DNA from: Opitutaceae bacterium
Lineage (GTDB): Bacteria; Verrucomicrobiota; Verrucomicrobiia; Opitutales; Opitutaceae
Length of the DNA stretch: 64,000 nucleotides
Assembly (NCBI GenBank): GCA_030648295.1
Contig: JAUSID010000132.1
Coordinates: forward strand, 38,922 to 102,921
Reading direction: 5' to 3'
The stretch's first letter is position 1. Each line of letters starts with the position of its first letter. The notes beneath the pieces were generated by a model, which was given only the letters and a program-made list of their open reading frames with translations, was not told the origin of the DNA and ran no database searches. Position numbers and translations under genes: made by a program. This document shows, piece after piece, positions 17,756 to 26,050 of this stretch.

Positions 17756-18049
17756 CTACGGAATCGGCGGCACCTTGGGACCGAAAATTCCCCAGCTGAA
17801 CGTCTGGTCCAGTGCGAGCAGCCAAAGCGCCGCGACATAAATCCAGACCGCGGCTAGTACAATTTTCCCCATTGTCCGGCGGCGGGGATCCGAAGAGTCG
17901 AGCCAGGAGCTGCCTGTATCCGCCGTCGTCGCGGACGCACCGGCAGCCGCCGGTGCCGGCGTGGCGGAAGGAGCCGGCACCGAAGTTCCCGCCGCGGGAG
18001 TGGGGGCCGGCTGCGTTTTGCGACCGCTTTTCTTGGAGCCTTTGCTCAT
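17756..18049 (-). CDS. Small single-TM membrane protein with Pro/Ala-rich N-terminus
   Basis: 97 residues. The N-terminus MSKGSKKSGRKTQPAPTPA is basic, then Pro/Ala-rich to about residue 45. One transmembrane helix follows near the C-terminus (KIVLAAVWIYVAALWLLAL), with a short tail. The start at 18049 is preferred over an ATG 12 codons upstream because the basic MSKGSKK start looks natural. I do not recognise the family. It stands alone on the minus strand between repeat A and the ClC gene. Confidence 0.55.
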   Translation of the reverse strand: MSKGSKKSGRKTQPAPTPAAGTSVPAPSATPAPAAAGASATTADTGSSWLDSSDPRRRTMGKIVLAAVWIYVAALWLLALDQTFSWGIFGPKVPPIP

Positions 18050-18196
18050 GCGGCGGAGCGTGGGAAAGAATTTTTGCCGGTGCAAGCGTCGGCACGCCGC
18101 TGTCTATGGGCATTGGGAATGAGCTGCTCACAATGTCGTCGAAATTTCCGGGCCGGGGCTTGTTTTGCCCGTCATCCGCCCTACGGTGCCGACACC

Positions 18197-18367
18197 GTGG
18201 TTTCGCCGAATGAATTCATTGCCCCCGAGTCGGGTGGGCGCTTGGTTCAAGCGTTGCATGAGCGGTTCGCGCTCTATACCAACGCGCTCATGGATGTACT
18301 TTTGGCCGCCAGGGACGACCCGAAGTTTCGGGCGGGGCTGGCCGGCGGCGTGGCCGCGCAGCGATGA
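18197..18367 (+). CDS. Possible small protein coupled to the ClC gene
   Basis: GTG-started frame of 56 residues (VSPNEFIAPESGGRLVQAL, then a helix ERFALYTNALMDVLLAARDD). Its TGA overlaps the ClC start codon as ATGA. The predicted helix and the overlap favour a real gene, but there is no clear ribosome-binding site and no family match. It could be an upstream extension or chance. Confidence 0.35.
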   Translation: MVSPNEFIAPESGGRLVQALHERFALYTNALMDVLLAARDDPKFRAGLAGGVAAQR

Positions 18368-20145
18368 AGGCACTGGCTGCTCCTGGTGCCATCTTGATGC
18401 GTCGTCTGCTGCGCCTGCTGCGCTGGCGACTCTGGATCCAGGAAAAACTCCAGCCCACCGAGTGGCAGCTGACGCTCGTCTGGGCCGCCGTCGCCGGTTT
18501 CCTCGGCGCGCTCGCCTGCATCCTGTTCTCGACCCTGACCGAAACGGTTTATCTCTGGTTTGGGGAGTCCGGACTCGGGATCGTCGAGACCATGGCCAAG
18601 CTGCCGTGGTGGGCCTGCGTGCTCATTCCCACGACCGGCGGTGCCGCGGCGGGATTCATCCTTCAGTTCGGGCAGCGGATCACACGGGCGCAAAGTTCCA
18701 CCGACTACATGGAGGCGATTGTCATCGGCAATGGCAACGTGCCGCGGCGGGCGAGTCTCATCAAGTCCACCGCCGCGCTTTTCGCCATCGCTTCCGGCGG
18801 CTCAATCGGCCGCGAAGGTCCGATGGTCCAGCTCGCGGCCGTCGTCGCCTCGTCGCTCGGCCGCTGGCGGAAGTTCACGCCGCCGCAACTCCGGTTGCTG
18901 GTGGCCTGCGGCGCGTCGGCCGGGATTGCCTCGGCCTATAACGCGCCGATTGCAGGTTCGTTCTTCGTGGCCGAAATCATCCTCGGCACGATCGCGATGG
19001 AAAGCCTCGGCCCCCTTGTCGTTTCCGCCGTGGTTGCGACCCTGAGCGTGCGGCTGCTGACCGCCGCGCACGTCATGTATCAGGTTCCCAAGTTCACGGA
19101 GATTCAATCGGGGTGGGAGATGGGACCGTATATCCTGCTCGGGTTCATCGCGGGCGGGCTGGCGCCGATGTTTCTCAACACCCTCCGGCTGGCGGAGCAT
19201 TTCTTCGTTTCGCTCAAGCTTCCCATCGTCCTGCGCTTGGCGCTCGGCGGGCTGGCCGTCGGCGTTCTTGCCGTCAACGTCCCGCACGTGGCCGGCAACG
19301 GCTACTCCGTCATTGTCGAGATCATCAAGGGCAACATGGTTTGGTCGGTCGTGGTCGGCATCTTTGCCTGCAAGTGGCTCGCGACGATGGCGTCATTCGG
19401 TTCCGGCGCGCCCGGTGGTGTGTTCACGCCCTCGCTCTTCATGGGCGCGTGCGCCGGGCTGCTGTTCGGCGTCGGCATGCATCGTCTCTTCCCGACCGCG
19501 GCGCCGAATCCCACCGCGTTCGCGCTCGTCGGCATGGGCGCATTCCTCTCCGCCGCGAGCCACGCGCCCGTCATGTCGGTGATCATGCTGTTCGAGATGA
19601 CGCTAAGCTACGACATCATCCTGCCGCTGCTGCTGTGCAGCGTGATTGCCTATTACACCGCGAAGAGCCTCGAAGGCGCGTCGCTCTACAGCGAGGCGCT
19701 GAAACGCAAGGCGGCGGCCGCGCCGGATCCGACGCTCGGCGAAGGCCGGGTGGCGGACATGATGCGCCCGAATCCGCCGGTGATCCTGCCCACCGCACAT
19801 TTCGCGGAGATCGCCCGGATGTTTCTCAATGTGCGCGTGAACAACCTTTACGTCGTGGACGAGGTCGGAAAATTCCTCGGTGTCGTCTCCCTGCACGACA
19901 TCAAACCGTATCTCGGTGAACCTGATCTCGCCGAACTCGTCATCGCGCGCGACATCCTGCGCGATGATTTTCCGAAGGTCGCGCCCGATCAGCCGCTGAC
20001 CGAGGCGTTGGGCGGTTTCATGGGCATCGTGGCCGAGCGGCTGCCGGTGGTGGAGTCCGACGGCACGCTGCGCGGCAGCCTGGCGAAAAGCGATCTGCTG
20101 CTGACCCTGGTGGAAAAGCGGAAAGCGCCGGTCGGAAGCAACTGA
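18364..20145 (+). CDS. ClC-family chloride channel/antiporter with C-terminal CBS pair
   Basis: 593-residue membrane protein. The first about 425 residues are the ClC transmembrane region. GSIGREGPMVQL carries the gating glutamate E151, which favours a proton-coupled antiporter or gated channel. NAPIAGSFFVAEI and GAPGGVFTPSLFMGA (GVFTP at 350-354) are the other anion-path motifs. The C-terminal about 140 residues hold two CBS domains (VADMMRPNPPVILPTAHFA; VIARDILRDDFPKVAPDQPL), which bind adenine nucleotides in relatives. Start 18364 overlaps the stop of the small frame upstream. Ion identity is not provable from sequence. Confidence 0.93.
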   Translation: MKALAAPGAILMRRLLRLLRWRLWIQEKLQPTEWQLTLVWAAVAGFLGALACILFSTLTETVYLWFGESGLGIVETMAKLPWWACVLIPTTGGAAAGFILQFGQRITRAQSSTDYMEAIVIGNGNVPRRASLIKSTAALFAIASGGSIGREGPMVQLAAVVASSLGRWRKFTPPQLRLLVACGASAGIASAYNAPIAGSFFVAEIILGTIAMESLGPLVVSAVVATLSVRLLTAAHVMYQVPKFTEIQSGWEMGPYILLGFIAGGLAPMFLNTLRLAEHFFVSLKLPIVLRLALGGLAVGVLAVNVPHVAGNGYSVIVEIIKGNMVWSVVVGIFACKWLATMASFGSGAPGGVFTPSLFMGACAGLLFGVGMHRLFPTAAPNPTAFALVGMGAFLSAASHAPVMSVIMLFEMTLSYDIILPLLLCSVIAYYTAKSLEGASLYSEALKRKAAAAPDPTLGEGRVADMMRPNPPVILPTAHFAEIARMFLNVRVNNLYVVDEVGKFLGVVSLHDIKPYLGEPDLAELVIARDILRDDFPKVAPDQPLTEALGGFMGIVAERLPVVESDGTLRGSLAKSDLLLTLVEKRKAPVGSN

Positions 20146-20150
20146 GAATT

Positions 20151-20545
20151 TCGGATTTCGGATTTCGGAAAACGGATTTCGGAAAACGGATACCGGAGCG
20201 CGGAAGCCAGAAGCCAGAGGACAGAGGCCAGAGGCCAGAGGACAGAGGACTGAGGACTGAGGACTGAGGACTGAGGACTGAGGACTGAGGACTGAGGTCA
20301 GAGGTCAGAGGTCAGAGGTCAGAGGTCAGAGGTCAGAGGTCAGAGGTCAGAGGTCAGAGGTCAGAGGTCAGAGGTCAGAGGTCAGAGGTCAGAGGTCAGA
20401 GGTCAGAGGTTTTGAAAATCCGCAATCCGAAATCCGCAATCCGAAATCGACCGGCGTCCGCAATTCGAAATCGGAAACTCCGAGTGCCGGTATCCGGTTT
20501 CCGAAATCGACAGAACCCGAAACCCGAAACCCGAAACGCAAAACC
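20151..20545. repeat. Composite heptamer repeat tract
   Basis: Nearly 400 bases made largely of 7-bp units. Left arm is ATTTCGG/AAAACGG. The centre has AGAGGCC/AGAGGAC, then about seven GAGGACT, then about 16 GAGGTCA in perfect register (20294-20409). The right arm is AATCCGA/AATCCGC, the complement of the left arm, ending with GAAACCC units. No coding capacity. It separates the 3' ends of the convergent ClC and transaldolase genes. Similar in style to the heptamer STRR sequences known in cyanobacteria. Length is probably unstable, and the assembled copy number may be unreliable. Confidence 0.85.
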
Positions 20546-21673
20546 TCAGGCTGGCAGCATTCGCGCCCGAACTATCCCCACCAGGTCGCCGTAGCCGCCG
20601 AGGAACTGGTTCAACGTGTGCACCGTCGCGCCATAGCCGAGGAATTCGGGCGGCGCCATGCCGTTCTCGTCGTGCGCGCGAATGAAATCCGGGAACTTCG
20701 CGCGCAATTCGCGCAGAATGGATTCGTCGACCGGCTGCTCGATCGTCGGGGTGGGCACGAACGTCGAGACGTTGAACTGCGTCCACCACGTGTAGGGGAT
20801 CGTTTGCAGCACGTCGCGGCCGATGATCTGCGACCAGTGCCGTTCGTGGCGGTACGCGGCCGCCAGGAGCATGCCGGGATACCCACGCTGCTGGAACAAC
20901 CGATGCGCGTGCTTGAACACGGCGAGCCCCGCCCAGTCGAGCGCGCCGGGCGTGGTGGCGATGGCTTCCTTTTCCGCCACGCGTTTCAGGTGATCGTCGA
21001 CGCGGCCAATCATAAGCGTGATGTATGGCCTGATCGCATCGGCGTTGTGGCCGGCGGCACGGGCGCGTTTCAGTCCACGTTCGAGCGCGCGGGCCACCGC
21101 AATGGCCTGCGGAACCGTGAAGCTCACCGTCGCATTCACGCGGATACCGCGCGCGGTCATCTCCTCGATCGCCGCGATGCCCGTCTCCGTCGCCGGTGCC
21201 TTGATCGCGATGTTGGGCGCGAGCGCGGCGAGCTCCGTCGCCTGCTGCACCATCCGCTCGCGATTGGGGTAATACTTCGGGTTCACCTGCACGGACAGAA
21301 AACCTTTTTCGCCGCGCGTCGCATCGTACACCGGCCGCAACCGTGCAGCGGCGTCGAGCGCCAGCGTGTGGATGAGTTTCCACGTGATCTCGTCCTCCGT
21401 GGCCGCGGGTTGCTCACGGATCAGCCGGTCGATGATCGGATGACAGAGCGACGGGTGCGCCTTCGCCGCCTGTGACACGATCACGGGATTCGAAGTCCCG
21501 CCAACCGCTCCCAGCCCGACCGCTTCGGCGAGTTCATCCGGCACGCCCGAGTCGTTCCACCAATCCGCGCCGAGCGCCGTCATCTGCCGCATCCGCAGAG
21601 GCGATGGGGTGCCGGCGACCGGCGCAGGTCGGGACGAGGGAATCTTGGCAGGTTGGGGGGCGGCCGGAGTCAT
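20546..21673 (-). CDS. Transaldolase-family protein
   Basis: 375-residue TIM-barrel Schiff-base aldolase. PNIAIKAPATETGI carries the catalytic Lys, and VGGTSNPVIVSQAAKAH, RIRVNATVSFTV-type and LMIGRVDDHLKRV segments match the transaldolase fold. Classical transaldolase exchanges a dihydroxyacetone unit between sugar phosphates. Its length and divergent termini make an orthologue of TalB unlikely, and a related sugar-specific role next to the iol genes is possible. The gene is on the minus strand, as are iolE, iolD and iolB downstream in coordinates. Position 21673 is the first ATG of the frame; a proline/alanine-rich 25-residue leader precedes the fold. Confidence 0.82.
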   Translation of the reverse strand: MTPAAPQPAKIPSSRPAPVAGTPSPLRMRQMTALGADWWNDSGVPDELAEAVGLGAVGGTSNPVIVSQAAKAHPSLCHPIIDRLIREQPAATEDEITWKLIHTLALDAAARLRPVYDATRGEKGFLSVQVNPKYYPNRERMVQQATELAALAPNIAIKAPATETGIAAIEEMTARGIRVNATVSFTVPQAIAVARALERGLKRARAAGHNADAIRPYITLMIGRVDDHLKRVAEKEAIATTPGALDWAGLAVFKHAHRLFQQRGYPGMLLAAAYRHERHWSQIIGRDVLQTIPYTWWTQFNVSTFVPTPTIEQPVDESILRELRAKFPDFIRAHDENGMAPPEFLGYGATVHTLNQFLGGYGDLVGIVRARMLPA

Positions 21674-21731
21674 TGGAGAGAGTATCTGGTTTCACTTGTA
21701 GCACGGAATTTCGTGCTGTCCATGCAGCGAG

Positions 21732-21817
21732 AACCGCGAATGAACGCGAATGGACGCTAATACGACGGAGGGAGCGACTTGGTTTTCATTCGCGTCGATT
21801 CGCGTGCATTCGCGGTT
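21732..21817. repeat. MITE-like repeat A, short copy
   Basis: AACCGCGAATGAACGCGAAT at the left and GCATTCGCGGTT at the right, inverted, about 86 bp in all. It shares the terminal sequence but not the interior of the long copies at 17.5 and 44.2 kb. Lies between the transaldolase start and the iolE stop. Confidence 0.75.
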
Positions 21818-21833
21818 GAATGGCGGGGACGGT

Positions 21834-22766
21834 CTAGACACCGGCATGTTCGCGCACGTACGTGCGGGCGGTTTTTGCTTTCGGCAGCGCCGGGACCTTC
21901 ACCGGATCCTCCTCCGCCTCGACCACCAGCCAGCCGCGATAATCGGCGGCCGCGAGAATCTGAAACAAGGCGGGAAAATCGACCGCCCCGTCGCCCGGAA
22001 TGGTGAACACCCCTTCCTTCACCGCGCGGAAAAACGACCATCCTTCGCGCCGCGCCCGCTCCACGATTTGTGGCCTCACGCTCTTGAGATGCACGTGGCC
22101 GATCCGCGCGGCGTGTCGCTTTGCCACCGCCACCGGGTCGAGCCCGGCGAAGGCGAGATGCCCCGCATCCAGCACGAGCGACAACTCGGGGACCGCGCCC
22201 AGCAATCGGTCCAGTTCGCGCTCGGTTTGGATCACCGTGCCCATGTGGTGGTGATAGACGATTGTCATTTCCTCCGCCGCCGCCACGGCCGCCAGATGCT
22301 TCAGCCCCGCCACGAAACGCATCCACTCCGGTTCCGTGAGCGGCGACCGATCGTGCTCGGCGAATCCCAACGCGGCGTCCCGCTGCCCATGAATGCACCG
22401 CGTGCATTCCGCCAGGATGGCGACGCGCGCGCCCAGGGTTTTCAGCAGCGTGAGGTGCGATCGAAAGCCCTTCTCCTCCTCCGCGAGCGGGCGCTCGGCG
22501 AGATGGGTGCTGTGCCAGCCGCTCGCCAGCCGCAAATGATGCCGCGCCAGTGCGCCCGCGAGCGCGTCGGCGCTCCGTGGATACGCGTGGCCCAATTCCG
22601 TGCCGGCGTAACCCGCATCCCGCATCTCGCGCAGGATGGTGTCGAGCGGCACGTCGCCGGCAAGGTCATCGAAGTCGTCGTTGCTCCAGATGATCGGGTT
22701 TGCCCCGACGAGACAGTGGCGGAGGCTGGCGCGCATGAGCGGATTGGGTGCTACGACGGAGCCCAT
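21834..22766 (-). CDS. iolE: Myo-inosose-2 dehydratase (IolE-like)
   Basis: 310-residue TIM-barrel enzyme of the IolE group. By family it dehydrates scyllo-inosose to 3D-trihydroxycyclohexane-1,2-dione, the second step of inositol catabolism. The diagnostic N-terminal stretch GANPIIWSNDDFDDL is present. Metal-ligand segments include GYAGTELGHAYP, MTIVYHHHMGTVIQ, SLVLDAGHLAFAG and RIGHVHLKSV. The start at 22766 is chosen among ATGs at 22793, 22766 and 22736. Its upstream neighbour on the minus strand is iolD, separated by about 190 bases containing a REPIN and an octamer array. Confidence 0.9.
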   Translation of the reverse strand: MGSVVAPNPLMRASLRHCLVGANPIIWSNDDFDDLAGDVPLDTILREMRDAGYAGTELGHAYPRSADALAGALARHHLRLASGWHSTHLAERPLAEEEKGFRSHLTLLKTLGARVAILAECTRCIHGQRDAALGFAEHDRSPLTEPEWMRFVAGLKHLAAVAAAEEMTIVYHHHMGTVIQTERELDRLLGAVPELSLVLDAGHLAFAGLDPVAVAKRHAARIGHVHLKSVRPQIVERARREGWSFFRAVKEGVFTIPGDGAVDFPALFQILAAADYRGWLVVEAEEDPVKVPALPKAKTARTYVREHAGV

Positions 22767-22806
22767 GAATGAGTTCTTAGGGCGTGTCTTCAAACGCGGA
22801 GGCCGT

Positions 22807-22863
22807 GTAGCGGAAGCCGTGAGGCTTTCGCCATACCGACGAAACGCTCACGCGTTCCGCTAC
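22807..22863. repeat. REPIN: two inverted GTAG-type REP units
   Basis: GTAGCGGAAGCCGTGAGGCT then, after a short spacer, the inverse ACGCGTTCCGCTAC. It is flanked by TCTTCAAAC and TTTGAAAACAC, as at 8.3 kb. It lies within the iolD-iolE gap, so it may affect the mRNA of the iol operon. Confidence 0.8.
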
Positions 22864-22903
22864 GCCGAGTTTCGGCATCGAGGTTTGAAAACACAGCCTA
22901 GTC

Positions 22904-22959
22904 CTTTCGTCCGTTGGTCCCTTGGTCCTTTAGTCTCTTGGTCTCTTAGTCCTCTAATA
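22904..22959. repeat. Degenerate octamer array
   Basis: Six 8-bp units of the form GTCYYTTR (GTCCGTTG, GTCCCTTG, GTCCTTTA, GTCTCTTG, GTCTCTTA, GTCCTCTA) in register, immediately before the 3' end of iolD. Same style as the hexamer and heptamer arrays elsewhere. Confidence 0.7.
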
Positions 22960-24822
22960 ATAGAATCGCTGCTTTTTCAGCGCCCGTTCGTAGCCGGCGC
23001 GGGCGGCGCGTACTGCGGGCACGCTCGATGTGCCCGACATTGGAACATCCCACCACGAGAACCCCGGCAGCCGCACGCCGGCTGGAACCCGCGCGCAGAT
23101 CACATTGACGCCGGTGGCGGTCTTCGCCTCGGCGAGCGCGGCCCGGAGTTCCTCCACGGTGTCCGCCTGCCGTCCACTGGCACCGAGGCTGCGGGCGTTC
23201 GCGGCGAAATCGACCCCGACGGGCGGGCCCTCGAGCCGGCCGGTGCGCCGCGAACGCCGGCGAAACTCGTTGCCAAAGTTCCGGCCACCGCAGCCCTGCT
23301 GCAGCCCCTGGATGCAGCCGAACGCCTGGTTGTCGACCACCACGATTGTGAGGTCCAGCCCCTCCTGCACCGCAGTGACGATTTCGGTGTGGAGCATGAG
23401 GTAACTGCCGTCACCGAGAAATGCGTACACGCGCCGGCCCGGATCGGCCATCTTCACCCCGAGCGCGCCGGCGATTTCGTAGCCCATGCAGGAATAGCCG
23501 TACTCCGAGTGGTAGTCATTCGTCGCGTGCGAGCGCCAGAGCTTGTGCACGTCGCCCGGCAGCCCGCCCGAGGCGTGCACCATGGTGCCCTCCGTGCCGC
23601 AGGCGCGGTTCACCTCGTCGATGACCTGCGCCTGCGTGAGCGGGATGCCACGTTTTGGGCCGACGAGCGTGGCCCGCGTCGCGTCCCACCCCTCGCGGGC
23701 GCGACGGACCGCCAGCCGGAAACCCGACGGCACTCTCCAGCCCTCGAGCGCACGATTCAGCTGCGCGAGCACCGCGCGGGCGTCTCCCACCAGCGGCAGC
23801 GCTCCATGTTTGCGCGCATCCATCGCATGGAGGTTGATCGCAATGAACCGGACCCGCGGATGTTGAAACTGCGTCTTCGAGGCGGTGGTGAAATCGCTCA
23901 GCCGGGTGCCGATGCAAATGACAAGGTCGGCCTCTCGCGCGACTGCGTTCGCCGCCGCGGTGCCGGTGACGCCCACGGCGCCGAGGCAGGACGGGTGCGC
24001 GTCGATCAGCGCGCCTTTGCCGGCCTGCGACACGGCGACGGGAATCCCTGTCCTGGTCGCGAGATTTTCGAGCGCCGCCGTCGCATCGCTGTAGTGAACC
24101 CCGCCGCCGGCGACGATCAACGGACGCCGGCTGCCGCGAATGAGCTCGGCCGCGGCCCGAATCGCGACGGTGGCGGCCGCCGGCCGCTCGACCGTGTAGA
24201 CGCGTTTCTCAAAAAAGTGCAGCGGATACGCGCAGCTCTCCGCCTGCACGTCCTCGGGCATCGCGATCGTGACCGCCCCGGTCTCCGCCGGATCGCTCAG
24301 CACGCGCATCGCCTCGGGCAGCGCGGTGAGGATTTGCTCCGGGCGGTTGATCCGATCCCAGTATTTGGATACGGGGCGGAAGCAGTCGTTGACACTGACG
24401 TCCTGGCTGGCGGGAAACTCCAGCTGCTGGAGCACCGGGCCGGGCCGCCGGTTGGCGAAGATGTCGCCGGGCAGCAGCAGCACAGGCAGCCGGTTGACCG
24501 ACGCGGTCGCCGCGCCCGTCAGCATGTTCGTTGCTCCCGGGCCAATCGAGCTCGTGCAGGCGAACGTGCCGAGCCGTCGCCGCGCCTTGGCGAATGCGAC
24601 CGCGGTGTGGACCATCGCCTGCTCGGTTTTCGGCTGGAAGTAGGGGAGCGCGCGACCGCCGTGTTCCTCGAGCGCCTGGCCGAAGCCGGTGACGTTGCCG
24701 TGGCCGAAGATACCGAACACACCGTTGATCAGCCGGTGTTCGACGCCATCGCGGGCGATGTATTGCCGCTGGAGAAACTTCACCAGCGCAGCGGCCATGT
24801 TGAGGGTAACGGTATTTTTCAT
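22954..24822 (-). CDS. iolD: 3D-(3,5/4)-trihydroxycyclohexane-1,2-dione hydrolase (IolD)
   Basis: 622-residue thiamine-diphosphate enzyme that opens the inositol ring product to 5-deoxy-glucuronate. The N-terminal pyrimidine-binding domain starts MKNTVTLNMAAALVKFL, with SSIGPGATNMLTGAATA. The ThDP-binding C-terminal domain has FLGDGSYLMLHTEIVTA and VVDNQAFGCIQGLQQGCGG, a typical IolD signature. An open frame extends much further upstream, but that part overlaps iolB and has no family character; 24822 overlaps the iolB stop as ATGA, which fixes the start. Middle gene of iolB-iolD-iolE. Confidence 0.95.
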   Translation of the reverse strand: MKNTVTLNMAAALVKFLQRQYIARDGVEHRLINGVFGIFGHGNVTGFGQALEEHGGRALPYFQPKTEQAMVHTAVAFAKARRRLGTFACTSSIGPGATNMLTGAATASVNRLPVLLLPGDIFANRRPGPVLQQLEFPASQDVSVNDCFRPVSKYWDRINRPEQILTALPEAMRVLSDPAETGAVTIAMPEDVQAESCAYPLHFFEKRVYTVERPAAATVAIRAAAELIRGSRRPLIVAGGGVHYSDATAALENLATRTGIPVAVSQAGKGALIDAHPSCLGAVGVTGTAAANAVAREADLVICIGTRLSDFTTASKTQFQHPRVRFIAINLHAMDARKHGALPLVGDARAVLAQLNRALEGWRVPSGFRLAVRRAREGWDATRATLVGPKRGIPLTQAQVIDEVNRACGTEGTMVHASGGLPGDVHKLWRSHATNDYHSEYGYSCMGYEIAGALGVKMADPGRRVYAFLGDGSYLMLHTEIVTAVQEGLDLTIVVVDNQAFGCIQGLQQGCGGRNFGNEFRRRSRRTGRLEGPPVGVDFAANARSLGASGRQADTVEELRAALAEAKTATGVNVICARVPAGVRLPGFSWWDVPMSGTSSVPAVRAARAGYERALKKQRFYY

Positions 24823-25661
24823 GCGAGCCCCGGAGGTAAGTCGACTGGCCGCCAGCCCTGCTGTTTCGGATCGAGCGTCCACGCGTGCGGCGGCGCGAAC
24901 GTGAAACCCGTGTAAGGGTTGCCCGGCAGATGACGGATCGTCCACAAATAATACATCCCGTAGCCGGGCGCCGACACCTGCGCGTGATCGCGGCCCGGCG
25001 GGATCACGACCGAGTCGCCATGCCGGATCTTCACCACATCGTCGCCGAGTTCCGCGTGGCCATAGCCCTCCGGCGCGGTGAAGCGGTAGTGGTAGATTTC
25101 GGGCTGGTCGTGATGATGCGGCGGATAACTGGACCAGCGGCCGGGATAGTTCACGACTTCGCCGAGCACGAGGTTCGATTCCGGGCGGGTGGTGCGGTCG
25201 AAAATCAGCCGGACGTTGCGGAGGCATGCGTTTTGGACGAGCCCCGTGCCGCGGTATTCAGGTTTCAATTGCGACGGCTGCCACAGCCGGGGGGCGAACG
25301 AACGCTCGTTCGCGGTGCGAACGACGGCCCACTCCGTGCGCGGGGCAGTGGCGCGAAGCGTCACCTTCGTGCCGGCTGAAACATGGAATGCCGTCGGAGG
25401 TTCGTCGAACAGCGAGGAGCGCCGCACATCCTGCCGGATGCCGTCGGTGGTGATTTCCGCTTCGCCGTGCAGGAGCACCCACGCCGATTCCAGGGCCGAG
25501 CTCTCCACCAGCGGCTCTTCGATATCAAACGTGCGGGTACTGAACTCCATCCCGAGCGCGAAGGGCATGCCGTCGAAACGATCCTCCATCGCCGTCACCT
25601 GGTTCTCGCTCGAACGATCATCGCCGCCACGTTGGCGGATCAGGGGAGGGAGGTTGCTCAT
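24819..25661 (-). CDS. iolB: 5-deoxy-glucuronate isomerase (IolB)
   Basis: 280-residue bicupin that isomerises 5-deoxy-glucuronate to 2-deoxy-5-keto-gluconate in inositol catabolism. The metal-binding cupin motif YPPHHHDQPEIYHYRF and the second conserved stretch HGDSVVIPPGRDHAQVSAPG are clear, and YYLWTIRHLPG is typical of the family. First gene of a minus-strand operon with iolD (ATGA overlap) and iolE. Kinase IolC, aldolase IolJ and semialdehyde dehydrogenase IolA, which finish the pathway, are not in this window. Confidence 0.95.
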   Translation of the reverse strand: MSNLPPLIRQRGGDDRSSENQVTAMEDRFDGMPFALGMEFSTRTFDIEEPLVESSALESAWVLLHGEAEITTDGIRQDVRRSSLFDEPPTAFHVSAGTKVTLRATAPRTEWAVVRTANERSFAPRLWQPSQLKPEYRGTGLVQNACLRNVRLIFDRTTRPESNLVLGEVVNYPGRWSSYPPHHHDQPEIYHYRFTAPEGYGHAELGDDVVKIRHGDSVVIPPGRDHAQVSAPGYGMYYLWTIRHLPGNPYTGFTFAPPHAWTLDPKQQGWRPVDLPPGLA

Positions 25662-26050
25662 GCGGCCGGAGACCCGATCAAGACGTTATCATTGCCGCCG
25701 GGGGTCAACCCCCGTTTTCCGGCTGCCGGCCGCCCCGGCGCATCTCACTTTCTTGCCGAATCACCGCCTCGTATCGCGGCCAAGCCTCGGCGGCTGCCCC
25801 TCGACAAGCTCGAGGCCTCCCGGTCGATGAAACATTTGGCCGTGAGCCTGCCGAACGGGAAAGCCGCCGCTCCGACGGGCATCCCTGGTCGCCTACGGCG
25901 CCGCCAGAGGCGGGTAAACTTGCCCGTGCCACTCCAGAACCGATGGCACCGCCAACCGGCAGTTACACCCGACCGATCGGGCCGCTGCTGATTCGGCTGG
26001 CCGGGATTCCTGGACGCGATTAAACGCTTGCCGCTGCACGTCGTTTTCCG
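25662..26050. other. Divergent intergenic region with repeat D
   Basis: Between iolB (minus) and phytase (plus). Contains repeat D copy 2 at 25800-25859 and no gene. The promoters for both the iol operon and the phytase cluster should lie here. I found no convincing Pho-box array or inositol-operator palindrome. Confidence 0.55.
25800..25859 (+). repeat. Interspersed repeat D, copy 2
   Basis: Near-identical to 6570-6629; begins CTCGACAAGCTCGAGGCC. The central six bases differ between copies (AAACAT versus GCGCGA). Confidence 0.75.

Noticed and set aside
20205..20410. Possible CRISPR array
   Set aside because: Units are 7 bp in direct tandem with no spacers and no cas genes nearby; it is a simple tandem repeat.
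24823..25227. Upstream extension of IolD
   Set aside because: Overlaps IolB in another frame and lacks family similarity; the ATGA overlap at 24819-24822 fixes the start.
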